In this document: piece after piece, positions 1 to 5,743 of the stretch
Position numbering within the stretch: the first letter of the stretch is position 1
How the letters are laid out: every line of letters starts with the position of its first letter
Position numbers and translations under genes: made by a program
From: an uncultured Prevotellaceae bacterium
Lineage (GTDB): Bacteria > Bacteroidota > Bacteroidia > Bacteroidales > Bacteroidaceae
DNA: 6,153 nucleotides
Assembly (NCBI GenBank): GCA_946408305.1
Contig: CAMJRQ010000073.1
Span: 1 to 6,153 of the forward strand
Reading direction: 5' to 3'
Notes under the pieces: generated by a model
Databases searched by the model: none
What the model was told of the DNA's origin: nothing
Seen by the model: the letters and a program-made list of their open reading frames with translations, nothing else

Positions 1-215
1 GCAATCATCGTGTCCTCGATGTGCTTCTCGAAGTTGTCCACCAGCAGGTTCGTCACCGAGGCTATTCCGCCCTGTGCCTTGGCCGTGTTGGCCTCCTCGA
101 GTGTGGTTTTACAGATTAGTGCTACACGTCCCTTGCCTGCGTCGGCCACCTTCAGGGCATAGCTCATTCCGGCCACGCCACCTCCGATGATAAGAAAATC
201 GTACTTGTGAATCAT
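1..215 (-). CDS. nadB: L-aspartate oxidase, N-terminal part (cut by window edge)
   Basis: Probable L-aspartate oxidase, the flavoprotein that oxidises L-aspartate to iminoaspartate in the cytoplasm as the first step of de novo NAD synthesis, feeding quinolinate synthase NadA. Only the first 71 residues are present. The N-terminus MIHKYDFLIIGGGVAG carries the FAD-binding GxGxxG motif (residues 11-16) on the first beta-alpha-beta unit. NTAKAQGGIASV (43-54) corresponds to the AQGGIAAV segment of NadB, and KHIEDTMI (64-71) matches the H(V/I)EDT stretch that follows it in NadB. The related FrdA/SdhA flavoproteins usually have SHTxAAQGG here, so NadB is favoured. The start is the ATG at 215-213, the first ATG before the FAD fold; AAAAAAGG directly abuts it, so there is no properly spaced Shine-Dalgarno. 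It is divergent from dacB. Confidence 0.88.
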   Translation of the reverse strand, partial: MIHKYDFLIIGGGVAGMSYALKVADAGKGRVALICKTTLEEANTAKAQGGIASVTNLLVDNFEKHIEDTMI

Positions 216-248
216 CCTTTTTTGGTGATAAATGAGGTTTTAGCAGTA

Positions 249-256
249 CAAAAGTA
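249..256 (-). promoter_or_regulatory. Putative -7 promoter box for nadB
   Basis: On the minus strand this reads TACTTTTG, an exact match to the Bacteroidetes sigma-ABfr -7 consensus TAnnTTTG. Transcription would start roughly 5-7 nt downstream, giving a leader of about 28 nt before the nadB ATG at 215. I find no TTG at the expected -33 distance, so only half of the promoter is supported. Confidence 0.5.
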
Positions 257-299
257 TAGAAAAAGTCGGCTCGTTGTATCTTCTTATTGTTTTTTTCTT

Positions 300-307
300 T
301 AACTTTG
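300..307 (+). promoter_or_regulatory. Putative -7 promoter box for dacB
   Basis: TAACTTTG followed by C is an exact match to the Bacteroidetes -7 consensus TAnnTTTG. The nearest TTG that could serve as a -33 element is at 274-276, with 23 nt between them, slightly more than the usual spacing. The predicted start near 312-314 leaves about 18-20 nt of leader before the ATG at 332 but only 6-8 nt before the ATG at 320, which supports the 332 start of dacB. Confidence 0.55.
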
Positions 308-331
308 CCGACAATAAAGATGGTTTCGTAC

Positions 332-1630
332 ATGAAAAAGGCTGGAAAACTGAGATGGATTATCCTGTGGGGCTCGGCAACGGTGCTCCTCTCCTGCGGC
401 ACGCAGCGACGGATGGTCACTGCGCCGCTGCCCGACAACATGCCCCAGCAGGTAATCGCGCTCACCAGCCTGGAGCCTCAGCCCGGCGTGACCGAGACGC
501 CTGCTGCAGCGCCACGCCCCCTGACGTGGGCCGAGCAGAAGCAGCGCGGGCTCGATTCGCTCTGCAGCTTGCCCATGTTCCAGACCTCGCAGCTGGGCAT
601 CTACGTCTACGACCTGACCTCCCAGCAGCCGCTCTATGCCCGCAACGCCGCACAGCGCCTGCGCCCCGCCTCGTGCCAGAAACTGGTGACGGCCATCGCC
701 GCGCTCCATTACCTGGGCGGCGAATATCAGTTCAAGACCCACCTCTACACCACCGGAAACATCCAGGGCCACGTCCTCAAGGGCGACGTCTACGTCGTGG
801 GATGCATGGACCCCATGCTCTCGGCCGAGGAGATAACGGCTCTGGCCCGCATCCTCAAGCAGCAGGGCATCAACCAGGTGGACGGCTCGCTCCTCGTGGA
901 CCTGACGATGAAGGACGACAAGCCCCTCGGCTGGGGATGGAGCTGGGACGACGACTACGGGCCCCTCTCGGCCCTCATGGTGTCCGGCAAGGACGAGTTT
1001 GCCGCACGCTGGCCTAAGAGCCTCACGGCAGCCGGAGTGAGGCTGAGCCGCCCGACGGTGACGCAGCGCGAACTGCCCCGCGGAGCCAAGCTCGTGGGCA
1101 CCGTGAGCCGCTCCATCGACGAGGTGCTGCGCCCCATGATGAAGAAGAGCGAGAACATCTATGCCGAGAGCGTCTTCTACCAGATTGCCGCCGCCGGAGG
1201 CCAGAAAGGAGCCTCGCGCAAGATGGCACAGGAGAAAATCAACCAGCTGGAGACACAGCTCGGACTGCCCGCCGACCAATACACCGCAGCCGACGGCAGC
1301 GGACTCTCGCCCTATAACTATGCCACGCCCGAGCTGCTCGTAGCCCTCCTGAACTACGCCCACTCGCAGCCTGCCATCTTCCAGCACCTCTACCCCACAC
1401 TGCCCGTGGCGGCCGTGGACGGCACACTCGAGCGCCGCATGGTGCAGACACCGGCTGCAGGCAACGTGCGGGCCAAGACGGGCACCGTGACAGGCGTCTC
1501 CTCGCTGGCCGGATACCTCACGGCAGCCAACGGCCACCTGATTTCCTTCAGCATCATGAACCAGGGAGTCCCGCAGGCCTCGCTCGGACGCGAATTCCAG
1601 AACCAAGTGTGCATATTCCTATGTAACTGA
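332..1630 (+). CDS. dacB: D-alanyl-D-alanine carboxypeptidase/endopeptidase (PBP4, lipoprotein form)
   Basis: A 432-residue peptidase family S13 protein that trims D-Ala from peptidoglycan stem peptides and/or cuts D-Ala-mDAP cross-links in the periplasm. All three penicillin-binding motifs are visible: SCQK (SxxK, residues 114-117, Ser114 the nucleophile), SEN (273-275) and KTG (382-384, in RAKTGTVTGVSSLAGYL). DGSGLS (321-326) is also typical of S13. The N-terminus is a lipoprotein signal: MKKAGKLRW, a hydrophobic stretch, then lipobox LLSC with Cys22. Residues GTQRR after the Cys do not resemble the acidic surface-export signal, so a periplasm-facing lipoprotein is inferred. About 155 residues separate SxxK from SxN, against about 240 in E. 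coli PBP4, so the extra domains are much reduced. Start 332 is chosen over ATG 320 (adds MVSY) and TTG 287 because it fits the signal peptide and the -7 box. Confidence 0.93.
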   Translation: MKKAGKLRWIILWGSATVLLSCGTQRRMVTAPLPDNMPQQVIALTSLEPQPGVTETPAAAPRPLTWAEQKQRGLDSLCSLPMFQTSQLGIYVYDLTSQQPLYARNAAQRLRPASCQKLVTAIAALHYLGGEYQFKTHLYTTGNIQGHVLKGDVYVVGCMDPMLSAEEITALARILKQQGINQVDGSLLVDLTMKDDKPLGWGWSWDDDYGPLSALMVSGKDEFAARWPKSLTAAGVRLSRPTVTQRELPRGAKLVGTVSRSIDEVLRPMMKKSENIYAESVFYQIAAAGGQKGASRKMAQEKINQLETQLGLPADQYTAADGSGLSPYNYATPELLVALLNYAHSQPAIFQHLYPTLPVAAVDGTLERRMVQTPAAGNVRAKTGTVTGVSSLAGYLTAANGHLISFSIMNQGVPQASLGREFQNQVCIFLCN

Positions 1631-1666
1631 TCACAAACACATTTAATAAAACAAAAACAAAGAATC

Positions 1667-2320
1667 ATGAAACGTATTTTCACCATCATGCTGCTGGGCG
1701 CCGCACTCACCGCAGCAGCACAGGAAGAGAAGACCTGCCTCCAGTGGCAGAACCAGTTTGAGGCCGAAGTGACCAACCTGAAAGCCGACCTGGCCAGCCT
1801 GAAGACCAAGTCGAAGCTGGACAAGAGCGCCGAGATGAAGGCCGCACTCCAGCAGAAGAAAGACGACCTGAAGGCCGCACAGACCAACCTGAAGATTGCC
1901 AAGGAGGCCGTGAAGAACGAGAAGGCTGCCGAGAAGGCTCTCCTGAAGGCCACCAAGCAGTCCACCAAGCTGCAGCAGCAGAAGGACAAGGCCGACAACG
2001 CCGTAATCAAGGCCCAGAAGGCAGCTGCCAACTCGGAGAAGAAGATTTCCGACGCACAAAAGAAGCTCGACAAGGCTCGCCAGGACGCCGAGAAGAAGAT
2101 TGCCTCGGCTCAGGCCAACCTCGACAAGGCCCGCCAGGACGCCGAGAAAGCCAACAGCGGCGTGGACCAGGCCAAGCAGAAAGTGACCAACATCCAGAGC
2201 GAGGGCGACATCACCGAGTCGGCCATCAAGAAGGCTCAGGAGCAGAAGGCTGCCGCCAAGCAGATGATTATCTCGAAGGTCATCCTGCGCCCCGACGGCT
2301 CCAGCGGCACACAGAAGTAA
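1667..2320 (+). CDS. Exported coiled-coil protein of unknown function
   Basis: I do not recognise a family. The 217-residue product starts with a clear Sec signal peptide (MKRIFTIMLLGAALTAAA, predicted cleavage AAA|Q after residue 18). The mature part is very rich in Lys, Ala, Gln and Glu/Asp. After Phe31 it has no aromatic residue, and it has no proline until RPDG (208-211), so residues about 32-195 should be nearly continuous helix or coiled coil, with glycine breaks at 165 and 180. Residues 126-143 and 144-161 are an 18-residue tandem repeat (14 of 18 identical) around LDKARQDAEK. There is one cysteine (Cys24), near the mature N-terminus but without a lipobox. The C-terminus IISKVILRPDGSSGTQK looks non-helical. 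The gene is 36 nt after dacB, with an A-rich leader and no promoter seen, so cotranscription and a periplasmic envelope role are inferred. It is Skp/OmpH-like in composition only; I see no Skp-specific motif. Confidence 0.85.
   Translation: MKRIFTIMLLGAALTAAAQEEKTCLQWQNQFEAEVTNLKADLASLKTKSKLDKSAEMKAALQQKKDDLKAAQTNLKIAKEAVKNEKAAEKALLKATKQSTKLQQQKDKADNAVIKAQKAAANSEKKISDAQKKLDKARQDAEKKIASAQANLDKARQDAEKANSGVDQAKQKVTNIQSEGDITESAIKKAQEQKAAAKQMIISKVILRPDGSSGTQK
2042..2149 (+). repeat. 54-bp tandem duplication inside the coiled-coil gene
   Basis: Two adjacent 54-bp units (2042-2095 and 2096-2149) encode the 18-residue repeat. Their 3' parts are nearly identical: 2066-2094 and 2120-2148 differ at a single base (T2077 versus C2131), a synonymous change. 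The 5' parts have diverged more. This looks like an in-frame duplication that extended the coiled coil by one 7+11 stutter-type period. Confidence 0.8.
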
Positions 2321-2327
2321 CCAGCAT

Positions 2328-2354
2328 CTTCCTCATCCACGCCCAATGAGGAGG
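2328..2354 (+). promoter_or_regulatory. Hairpin sequestering an AGGAGG
   Basis: CTTCCTCAT (2328-2336) pairs with ATGAGGAGG (2346-2354) to give a 9-bp stem with one G-U pair and a 9-nt loop. It lies just past the stop of the coiled-coil gene. The 3' arm contains AGGAGG (2349-2354), but this is 19 nt from the ATG at 2374, too far to act as a normal ribosome binding site. No T tract follows, so it is not itself a terminator. Its role is unknown. Confidence 0.4.
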
Positions 2355-2373
2355 TAAAGAAGAATTCACATCA

Positions 2374-4182
2374 ATGACTGGAAAGCATTGTATCATGGCC
2401 TCCCTATTCGTAGCGGAGGCCTTTTCTTTTTCAGCCTGGGCCCAGACCGAGGTGAACAGCGACCACTGGGCCGCCACCGACGCCTTGGGACGCACGCTGG
2501 GCCGATACGACAGCCCACAGCGCGACAAGCAGGTGATCATGTTCTACTGGACATGGAACGAGCGCACCGACCCGCCCGAGGCACGCGTCAGGAACGTCTC
2601 GGAGATTCTCCGCGAACACCCCGAGGCGCGGCTCGACGCCAACCATCCCGCATGGAAGCAGCATCCGGGCTACTTCTGGTGGGAAGAACCCCTCTTCGGC
2701 TACTATAAGTCCACCGACCGATGGGTCTTGCGCCGCCATGCCGAGATGCTGGCCGACGCCCACGTCGATGCCGTTTTCTTCGACTGCACCAACGGCACCC
2801 TCACCTGGGATGCCTCCACCGACTCGCTCCTCGAGGTGTGGAACCAGGCGCAGCTCGACGGGGTGCGGGTGCCCAAGATAGGTTTCCTGCTGCCTTTCGG
2901 GCCCTGGGAAAATTCGCGCACCTCGCTGCGCCATCTCTATGAGCGGCTCTACAGCAAAGGCCTTTACAAGAACCTCTGGTACTACTGGGACGGCAAGCCC
3001 CTCATCATGGCCTATCCCGACAACCTGACCGACAGCCCCGAGGACCAGGCCATCCGCCGCTTCTTCACCTTCCGCCCCAGTCAGCCCGACTATGTCAACG
3101 GCCCCTACCCCAACCGCCACGACCAGTGGGGATGGCTCGAGAACTATCCGCAGCACGGCTACGTGCCGCTGCCCGGCGGAGGCTTCGAACTGGTGACGGT
3201 GGGCGTGGCACAGAACGCGGCACCCGAGACAAACGGCCATTGCAGCGCCTTCAACCTGCCCGGAGCCCATTCGCGCAGCTACACCAAGCGCCACGGCTTC
3301 GACCCGCGCCCCGAGGGCTATCTCTACGGATGGAACTTCCAGGAGCAGTGGGACCGCGCCTACGAGCTCGACCCGCGGGCCGTCTTCATCACCGGATGGA
3401 ACGAGTGGATAGCCGGGCAGTACACCCCACAGAACAGCACCTGGACGGGGGAGCCCTACTCCTTCGTCGACGAATACGACTGGGACCACAGCCGCGACCT
3501 GGAGCCCGTCAAGGCCTGGGGCGACCGCGGCGATGTCTACTACATGCAGCTCGTCGACCGCGTGCGCCGCTTCAAGGGCACCGAGCCTCAGCCCGCACCC
3601 TCGCAGCCGAAGACCGTCCGCATGGGCCGATGGGAGGACTGGGACGACGTCCGGCCCCGCTATGCAGCCTATCGCGGCAACACGGCCCACCGCTCGTCCT
3701 ACGGCTGCTGCCGCCTGCACTACGTCAACACGTCGGGGCGCAACGACATCGTCTCGGCCCGCGTGGCTCGCGACTCCGAGTATCTCTATTTCTATGTTGA
3801 GACGGCTGAGCCGCTCTCTCCGCAGACCGACCCACAGTGGATGATGCTCTTCCTCGACACCGACCGGGCGAAGACCACCGGATGGCAGGGCTACGACTAT
3901 GCCGTCAACCTGCGCTCGCCCCGCGGCCGCAGGGCCTACGTCTCGCAGAGCCGACAGGGGAAATGGATATGGGACGATGCCGGCGAGGCTCAGCTGCGCA
4001 CGGATGCCAACCGCCTCATGCTGCGCATTCCGCGCCGCCTGCTCGGGCTCGACGCTGGCCGCCCGCTCGACTTCGAGTTCAAGTGGGCCGACAACATGCA
4101 GGACCTGGGCAACATCATGGATTTCTACGTCAACGGCGACGCGGCCCCGGGCGGACGCTTCAACTATGTGTTCACGGAGTAG
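2374..4182 (+). CDS. Exported GH71/99-like glycoside hydrolase with CBM9-like C-terminal domain
   Basis: A 602-residue protein with a signal peptide ending AWA|Q (residues 21-24), so probably periplasmic or outer-membrane associated. The catalytic part (about 45-400) resembles the GH71/99-like (beta/alpha)8 proteins of Bacteroidetes. Landmarks are FYWTWNERTDPPE (57-69), FWWEEPLFGYY (101-111), AVFFDCTNG (133-141), YYWDGKPLIM (203-212), DQWGWLENYPQH (250-261), GYLYGWNFQEQWDRA (315-329) and FITGWNEWIAGQY (338-350). Glu344 in WNEW is a candidate active-site acid. Residues about 412-602 form a CBM9/DOMON-like sandwich: MLFLDTDRAKTTGWQGYDYAVN (491-512, broken here as MLFLDTDRAK then TTGWQGYDYAVN) and the tail WADNMQ...IMDFYVNGDAAPGGRFNYVF. 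The substrate is not evident. The start is uncertain: ATG 2374 gives a signal peptide with an acidic Glu15 in its core, and those codons form a terminator-like hairpin. It lies 53 nt after the coiled-coil gene and 36 nt before glpK. Confidence 0.85.
   Translation: MTGKHCIMASLFVAEAFSFSAWAQTEVNSDHWAATDALGRTLGRYDSPQRDKQVIMFYWTWNERTDPPEARVRNVSEILREHPEARLDANHPAWKQHPGYFWWEEPLFGYYKSTDRWVLRRHAEMLADAHVDAVFFDCTNGTLTWDASTDSLLEVWNQAQLDGVRVPKIGFLLPFGPWENSRTSLRHLYERLYSKGLYKNLWYYWDGKPLIMAYPDNLTDSPEDQAIRRFFTFRPSQPDYVNGPYPNRHDQWGWLENYPQHGYVPLPGGGFELVTVGVAQNAAPETNGHCSAFNLPGAHSRSYTKRHGFDPRPEGYLYGWNFQEQWDRAYELDPRAVFITGWNEWIAGQYTPQNSTWTGEPYSFVDEYDWDHSRDLEPVKAWGDRGDVYYMQLVDRVRRFKGTEPQPAPSQPKTVRMGRWEDWDDVRPRYAAYRGNTAHRSSYGCCRLHYVNTSGRNDIVSARVARDSEYLYFYVETAEPLSPQTDPQWMMLFLDTDRAKTTGWQGYDYAVNLRSPRGRRAYVSQSRQGKWIWDDAGEAQLRTDANRLMLRIPRRLLGLDAGRPLDFEFKWADNMQDLGNIMDFYVNGDAAPGGRFNYVFTE
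2397..2431 (+). terminator. Intrinsic-terminator-like hairpin overlapping the start of the hydrolase gene
   Basis: GGCCTCC (2397-2403) pairs perfectly with GGAGGCC (2415-2421). The inner CTA (2404-2406) pairs with TAG (2411-2413), closing a TTCG tetraloop (2407-2410) and leaving C2414 bulged. The stem is followed at once by TTTTCTTTTT (2422-2431). This is textbook Rho-independent terminator form. It lies 76 nt past the stop of the coiled-coil gene, a natural place to end that transcript, yet also within codons 8-20 of the hydrolase as started at 2374. It may be the upstream terminator, an attenuator, or both. Confidence 0.7.
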
Positions 4183-4185
4183 AAG

Positions 4186-4209
4186 TTGTGAGGTTTTGAG
4201 GTTATAAGG
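4186..4209 (+). repeat. Three tandem degenerate octamers in the glpK leader
   Basis: TTGTGAGG (4186-4193), TTTTGAGG (4194-4201) and TTATAAGG (4202-4209) are consecutive 8-bp units of pattern TTnTrAGG. They fill most of the 36-nt spacer between the hydrolase stop and the glpK start, and the last unit runs into the likely ribosome binding site. They could be a protein-binding site, redundant Shine-Dalgarno-like cores, or slippage products. Confidence 0.55.
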
Positions 4210-4210
4210 A
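4206..4210 (+). promoter_or_regulatory. Ribosome binding site of glpK
   Basis: AAGGA lies 8 nt before the ATG at 4219. It is the only well-spaced Shine-Dalgarno-like element I see before a gene in this window; the other leaders are A-rich without one. It supports 4219 as the start of glpK. Confidence 0.55.
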
Positions 4211-4218
4211 TTCATACT

Positions 4219-5718
4219 ATGATAAGACAGAAGTACATCCTGGCCATCGACCAGGGCACCAGCAGCTCGCGCGCCATCCTTTTCGACGCTCAGGGCGAGA
4301 GCCGCGCCGTGGCACAGAAAGAGTTCACGCAGTATTTTCCCGCCTCGGGATGGGTGGAGCACGACGCCCGCGAGATATGGTCGTCCGAGGCTGCCGTCAT
4401 CAGCGAGGCGATGGCCAGCCTGGGCCTCGAGGCGCACGACATCGCAGCCATCGGCATCACCAACCAGCGCGAGACCACCGTCGTCTGGGACGCCGAGACG
4501 GGCCAGCCCGTATGCCACGCCATCGTATGGCAGGACCGCCGCACGGCCGACTATTGCGACCAGCTGAAGGCCGACGGGCTCACGGAGATGATTCACCAGA
4601 AGACGGGCCTCATCATCGACGCCTACTTCAGCGCCACCAAGATACGCTGGATTCTGGACCACGTGGAGGGCGCACGCCGGCTGGCCGAGCAGGGGCGGCT
4701 GCGCTTCGGCACGGTCGATTCGTGGCTCGTGTGGCAGCTCTCGGGCGGAGCGCTCCACGTGACCGACGTCACCAACGCCTCGCGCACCATGCTCTTCAAC
4801 ATCCACACGCTCCAGTGGGACGACGAGCTGCTCGCCCTTTTCGGCATCCCCCGCTCGATGCTGCCCGACGTGCGCTCGTCGAGCGAGGTCTATGGCCACA
4901 CACGCTCGTCGCTCTTCGGCTCGCCCGTGCCCATCGCCGGAATCGCCGGCGACCAGCAGGCGGCTCTCTTCGGACAGCTCTGCACCGAGCCCGGCAGCGT
5001 GAAGAACACCTACGGCACGGGCTGCTTCCTGCTCATGAACAGCGGCACGGAGCCCATCATGTCGACGAACAACCTGCTCACGACCGTCGCTCTGAAGATA
5101 GGTTCGCGCGTGACCTACGCCCTCGAGGGCAGCATCTTCGTGGCCGGCAGCGTGGTGCAGTGGCTGCGCGACGGGCTGGGCATCATCCGCTCCTCGGCCG
5201 AAGTGGAGGCACTGGCCGCCTCGGTGCCCGACACCGACGGAGTCTACTTCGTGCCGGCCCTCACCGGGCTGGGCGCGCCCCACTGGGACCCTCATGCACG
5301 GGGCAGCATCACGGGCATCAACCGCGGCACCACGGCGGCCCACATAGCCCGCGCCGCGCTCGAGGGCATCGCCTTCCAGACGCTCGACATCGTGGGGGCC
5401 ATGCAGCGCGACGCACGTCTGGCACTCCGCGAGCTGAAGGTGGACGGCGGCGCCTCGCGCAACAACCTGCTGATGCAGTTCCAGGCCGATGTGCTCCATA
5501 CACCTGTCATTCGCCCCCGCAACCCCGAGACCACAGCCCTCGGAGCCGCCTATCTGGCCGGACTGGCCGTGGGCTTCTGGTCCAGCATCGAAGCCATCCG
5601 CAAGCAGTGGGTGGCCGATTCGCTCTTCACCCCCACCACCGACACGCAGCGCGTGGAGCGCGCAGTGGAGGGATGGCGCGAAGCCGTGCGGCGCACGTTG
5701 TCGGGGGAGCGGTTTTAA
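4219..5718 (+). CDS. glpK: Glycerol kinase
   Basis: An FGGY-family kinase of 499 residues, the normal length, phosphorylating glycerol with ATP to sn-glycerol 3-phosphate in the cytoplasm. The N-terminal phosphate-binding loop is DQGTSSSRA (11-19). Glycerol-binding residues are conserved: Arg84-Glu85 (TNQRET), Tyr136 (DAYFSATK) and Asp245-Gln246 ([11 protein letters not shown]); Asp245 is the catalytic base by homology. The C-terminal domain has YGTGCF (265-270), [13 protein letters not shown] (350-362) and the FGGY signature region [20 protein letters not shown] (410-429). The loop before [20 protein letters not shown] (227-241), lacks the GGKGGTR-type fructose-1,6-bisphosphate loop of E. 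coli GlpK and has serine where Gram-positive enzymes carry the HPr-phosphorylated histidine. It is followed 25 nt later by glpF. Confidence 0.97.
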   Translation: MIRQKYILAIDQGTSSSRAILFDAQGESRAVAQKEFTQYFPASGWVEHDAREIWSSEAAVISEAMASLGLEAHDIAAIGITNQRETTVVWDAETGQPVCHAIVWQDRRTADYCDQLKADGLTEMIHQKTGLIIDAYFSATKIRWILDHVEGARRLAEQGRLRFGTVDSWLVWQLSGGALHVTDVTNASRTMLFNIHTLQWDDELLALFGIPRSMLPDVRSSSEVYGHTRSSLFGSPVPIAGIAGDQQAALFGQLCTEPGSVKNTYGTGCFLLMNSGTEPIMSTNNLLTTVALKIGSRVTYALEGSIFVAGSVVQWLRDGLGIIRSSAEVEALAASVPDTDGVYFVPALTGLGAPHWDPHARGSITGINRGTTAAHIARAALEGIAFQTLDIVGAMQRDARLALRELKVDGGASRNNLLMQFQADVLHTPVIRPRNPETTALGAAYLAGLAVGFWSSIEAIRKQWVADSLFTPTTDTQRVERAVEGWREAVRRTLSGERF

Positions 5719-5743
5719 GGATAAACTAAACAAAGACACACAC

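Noticed and set aside
671..682. Cysteine inside the DacB SxxK motif (SCQK) as an anomaly
   Set aside because: The two middle positions of SxxK vary in this family; Ser and Lys are intact and the other motifs are normal.
274..1017. Plus-strand open frame overlapping the first half of dacB in another frame
   Set aside because: The translation is Arg/Pro/Ala-rich with no signal peptide or motif, typical of an out-of-frame reading of a GC-rich gene.
299..1606. Long minus-strand open frame (435 codons) across dacB
   Set aside because: It is a shadow of dacB, whose three catalytic motifs are intact on the plus strand; the antisense translation shows no recognisable domain.
1628..1666. Promoter or terminator between dacB and the coiled-coil gene
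   Set aside because: There is no TAnnTTTG box, and no stem with a T tract; only the short palindrome TGATCA at the dacB stop and an A-rich leader.
2349..2354. AGGAGG as the ribosome binding site of the hydrolase
   Set aside because: The gap to ATG 2374 is 19 nt, far beyond functional spacing, and the motif is paired in a hairpin.
2346..2357. Minimal open frame ATG AGG AGG TAA before the hydrolase gene
   Set aside because: A leader minigene with two AGG codons is tempting, but there is no ribosome binding site before it and four codons arise easily by chance; it overlaps the hairpin arm.
2452..2454. GTG as an alternative start of the hydrolase, downstream of the terminator-like hairpin
   Set aside because: It would remove the plausible signal-peptide cleavage region AWA|Q and has no -7 box or ribosome binding site before it. 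Not excluded, but weaker than ATG 2374.
5713..5722. TTTTAAGGAT at the glpK stop, nearly identical to TTATAAGGAT before glpK
   Set aside because: Nine of ten bases match, but the spacing to the next ATG differs greatly (22 nt against 8 nt) and the site overlaps the stop codon, so a shared regulatory element is not supported.
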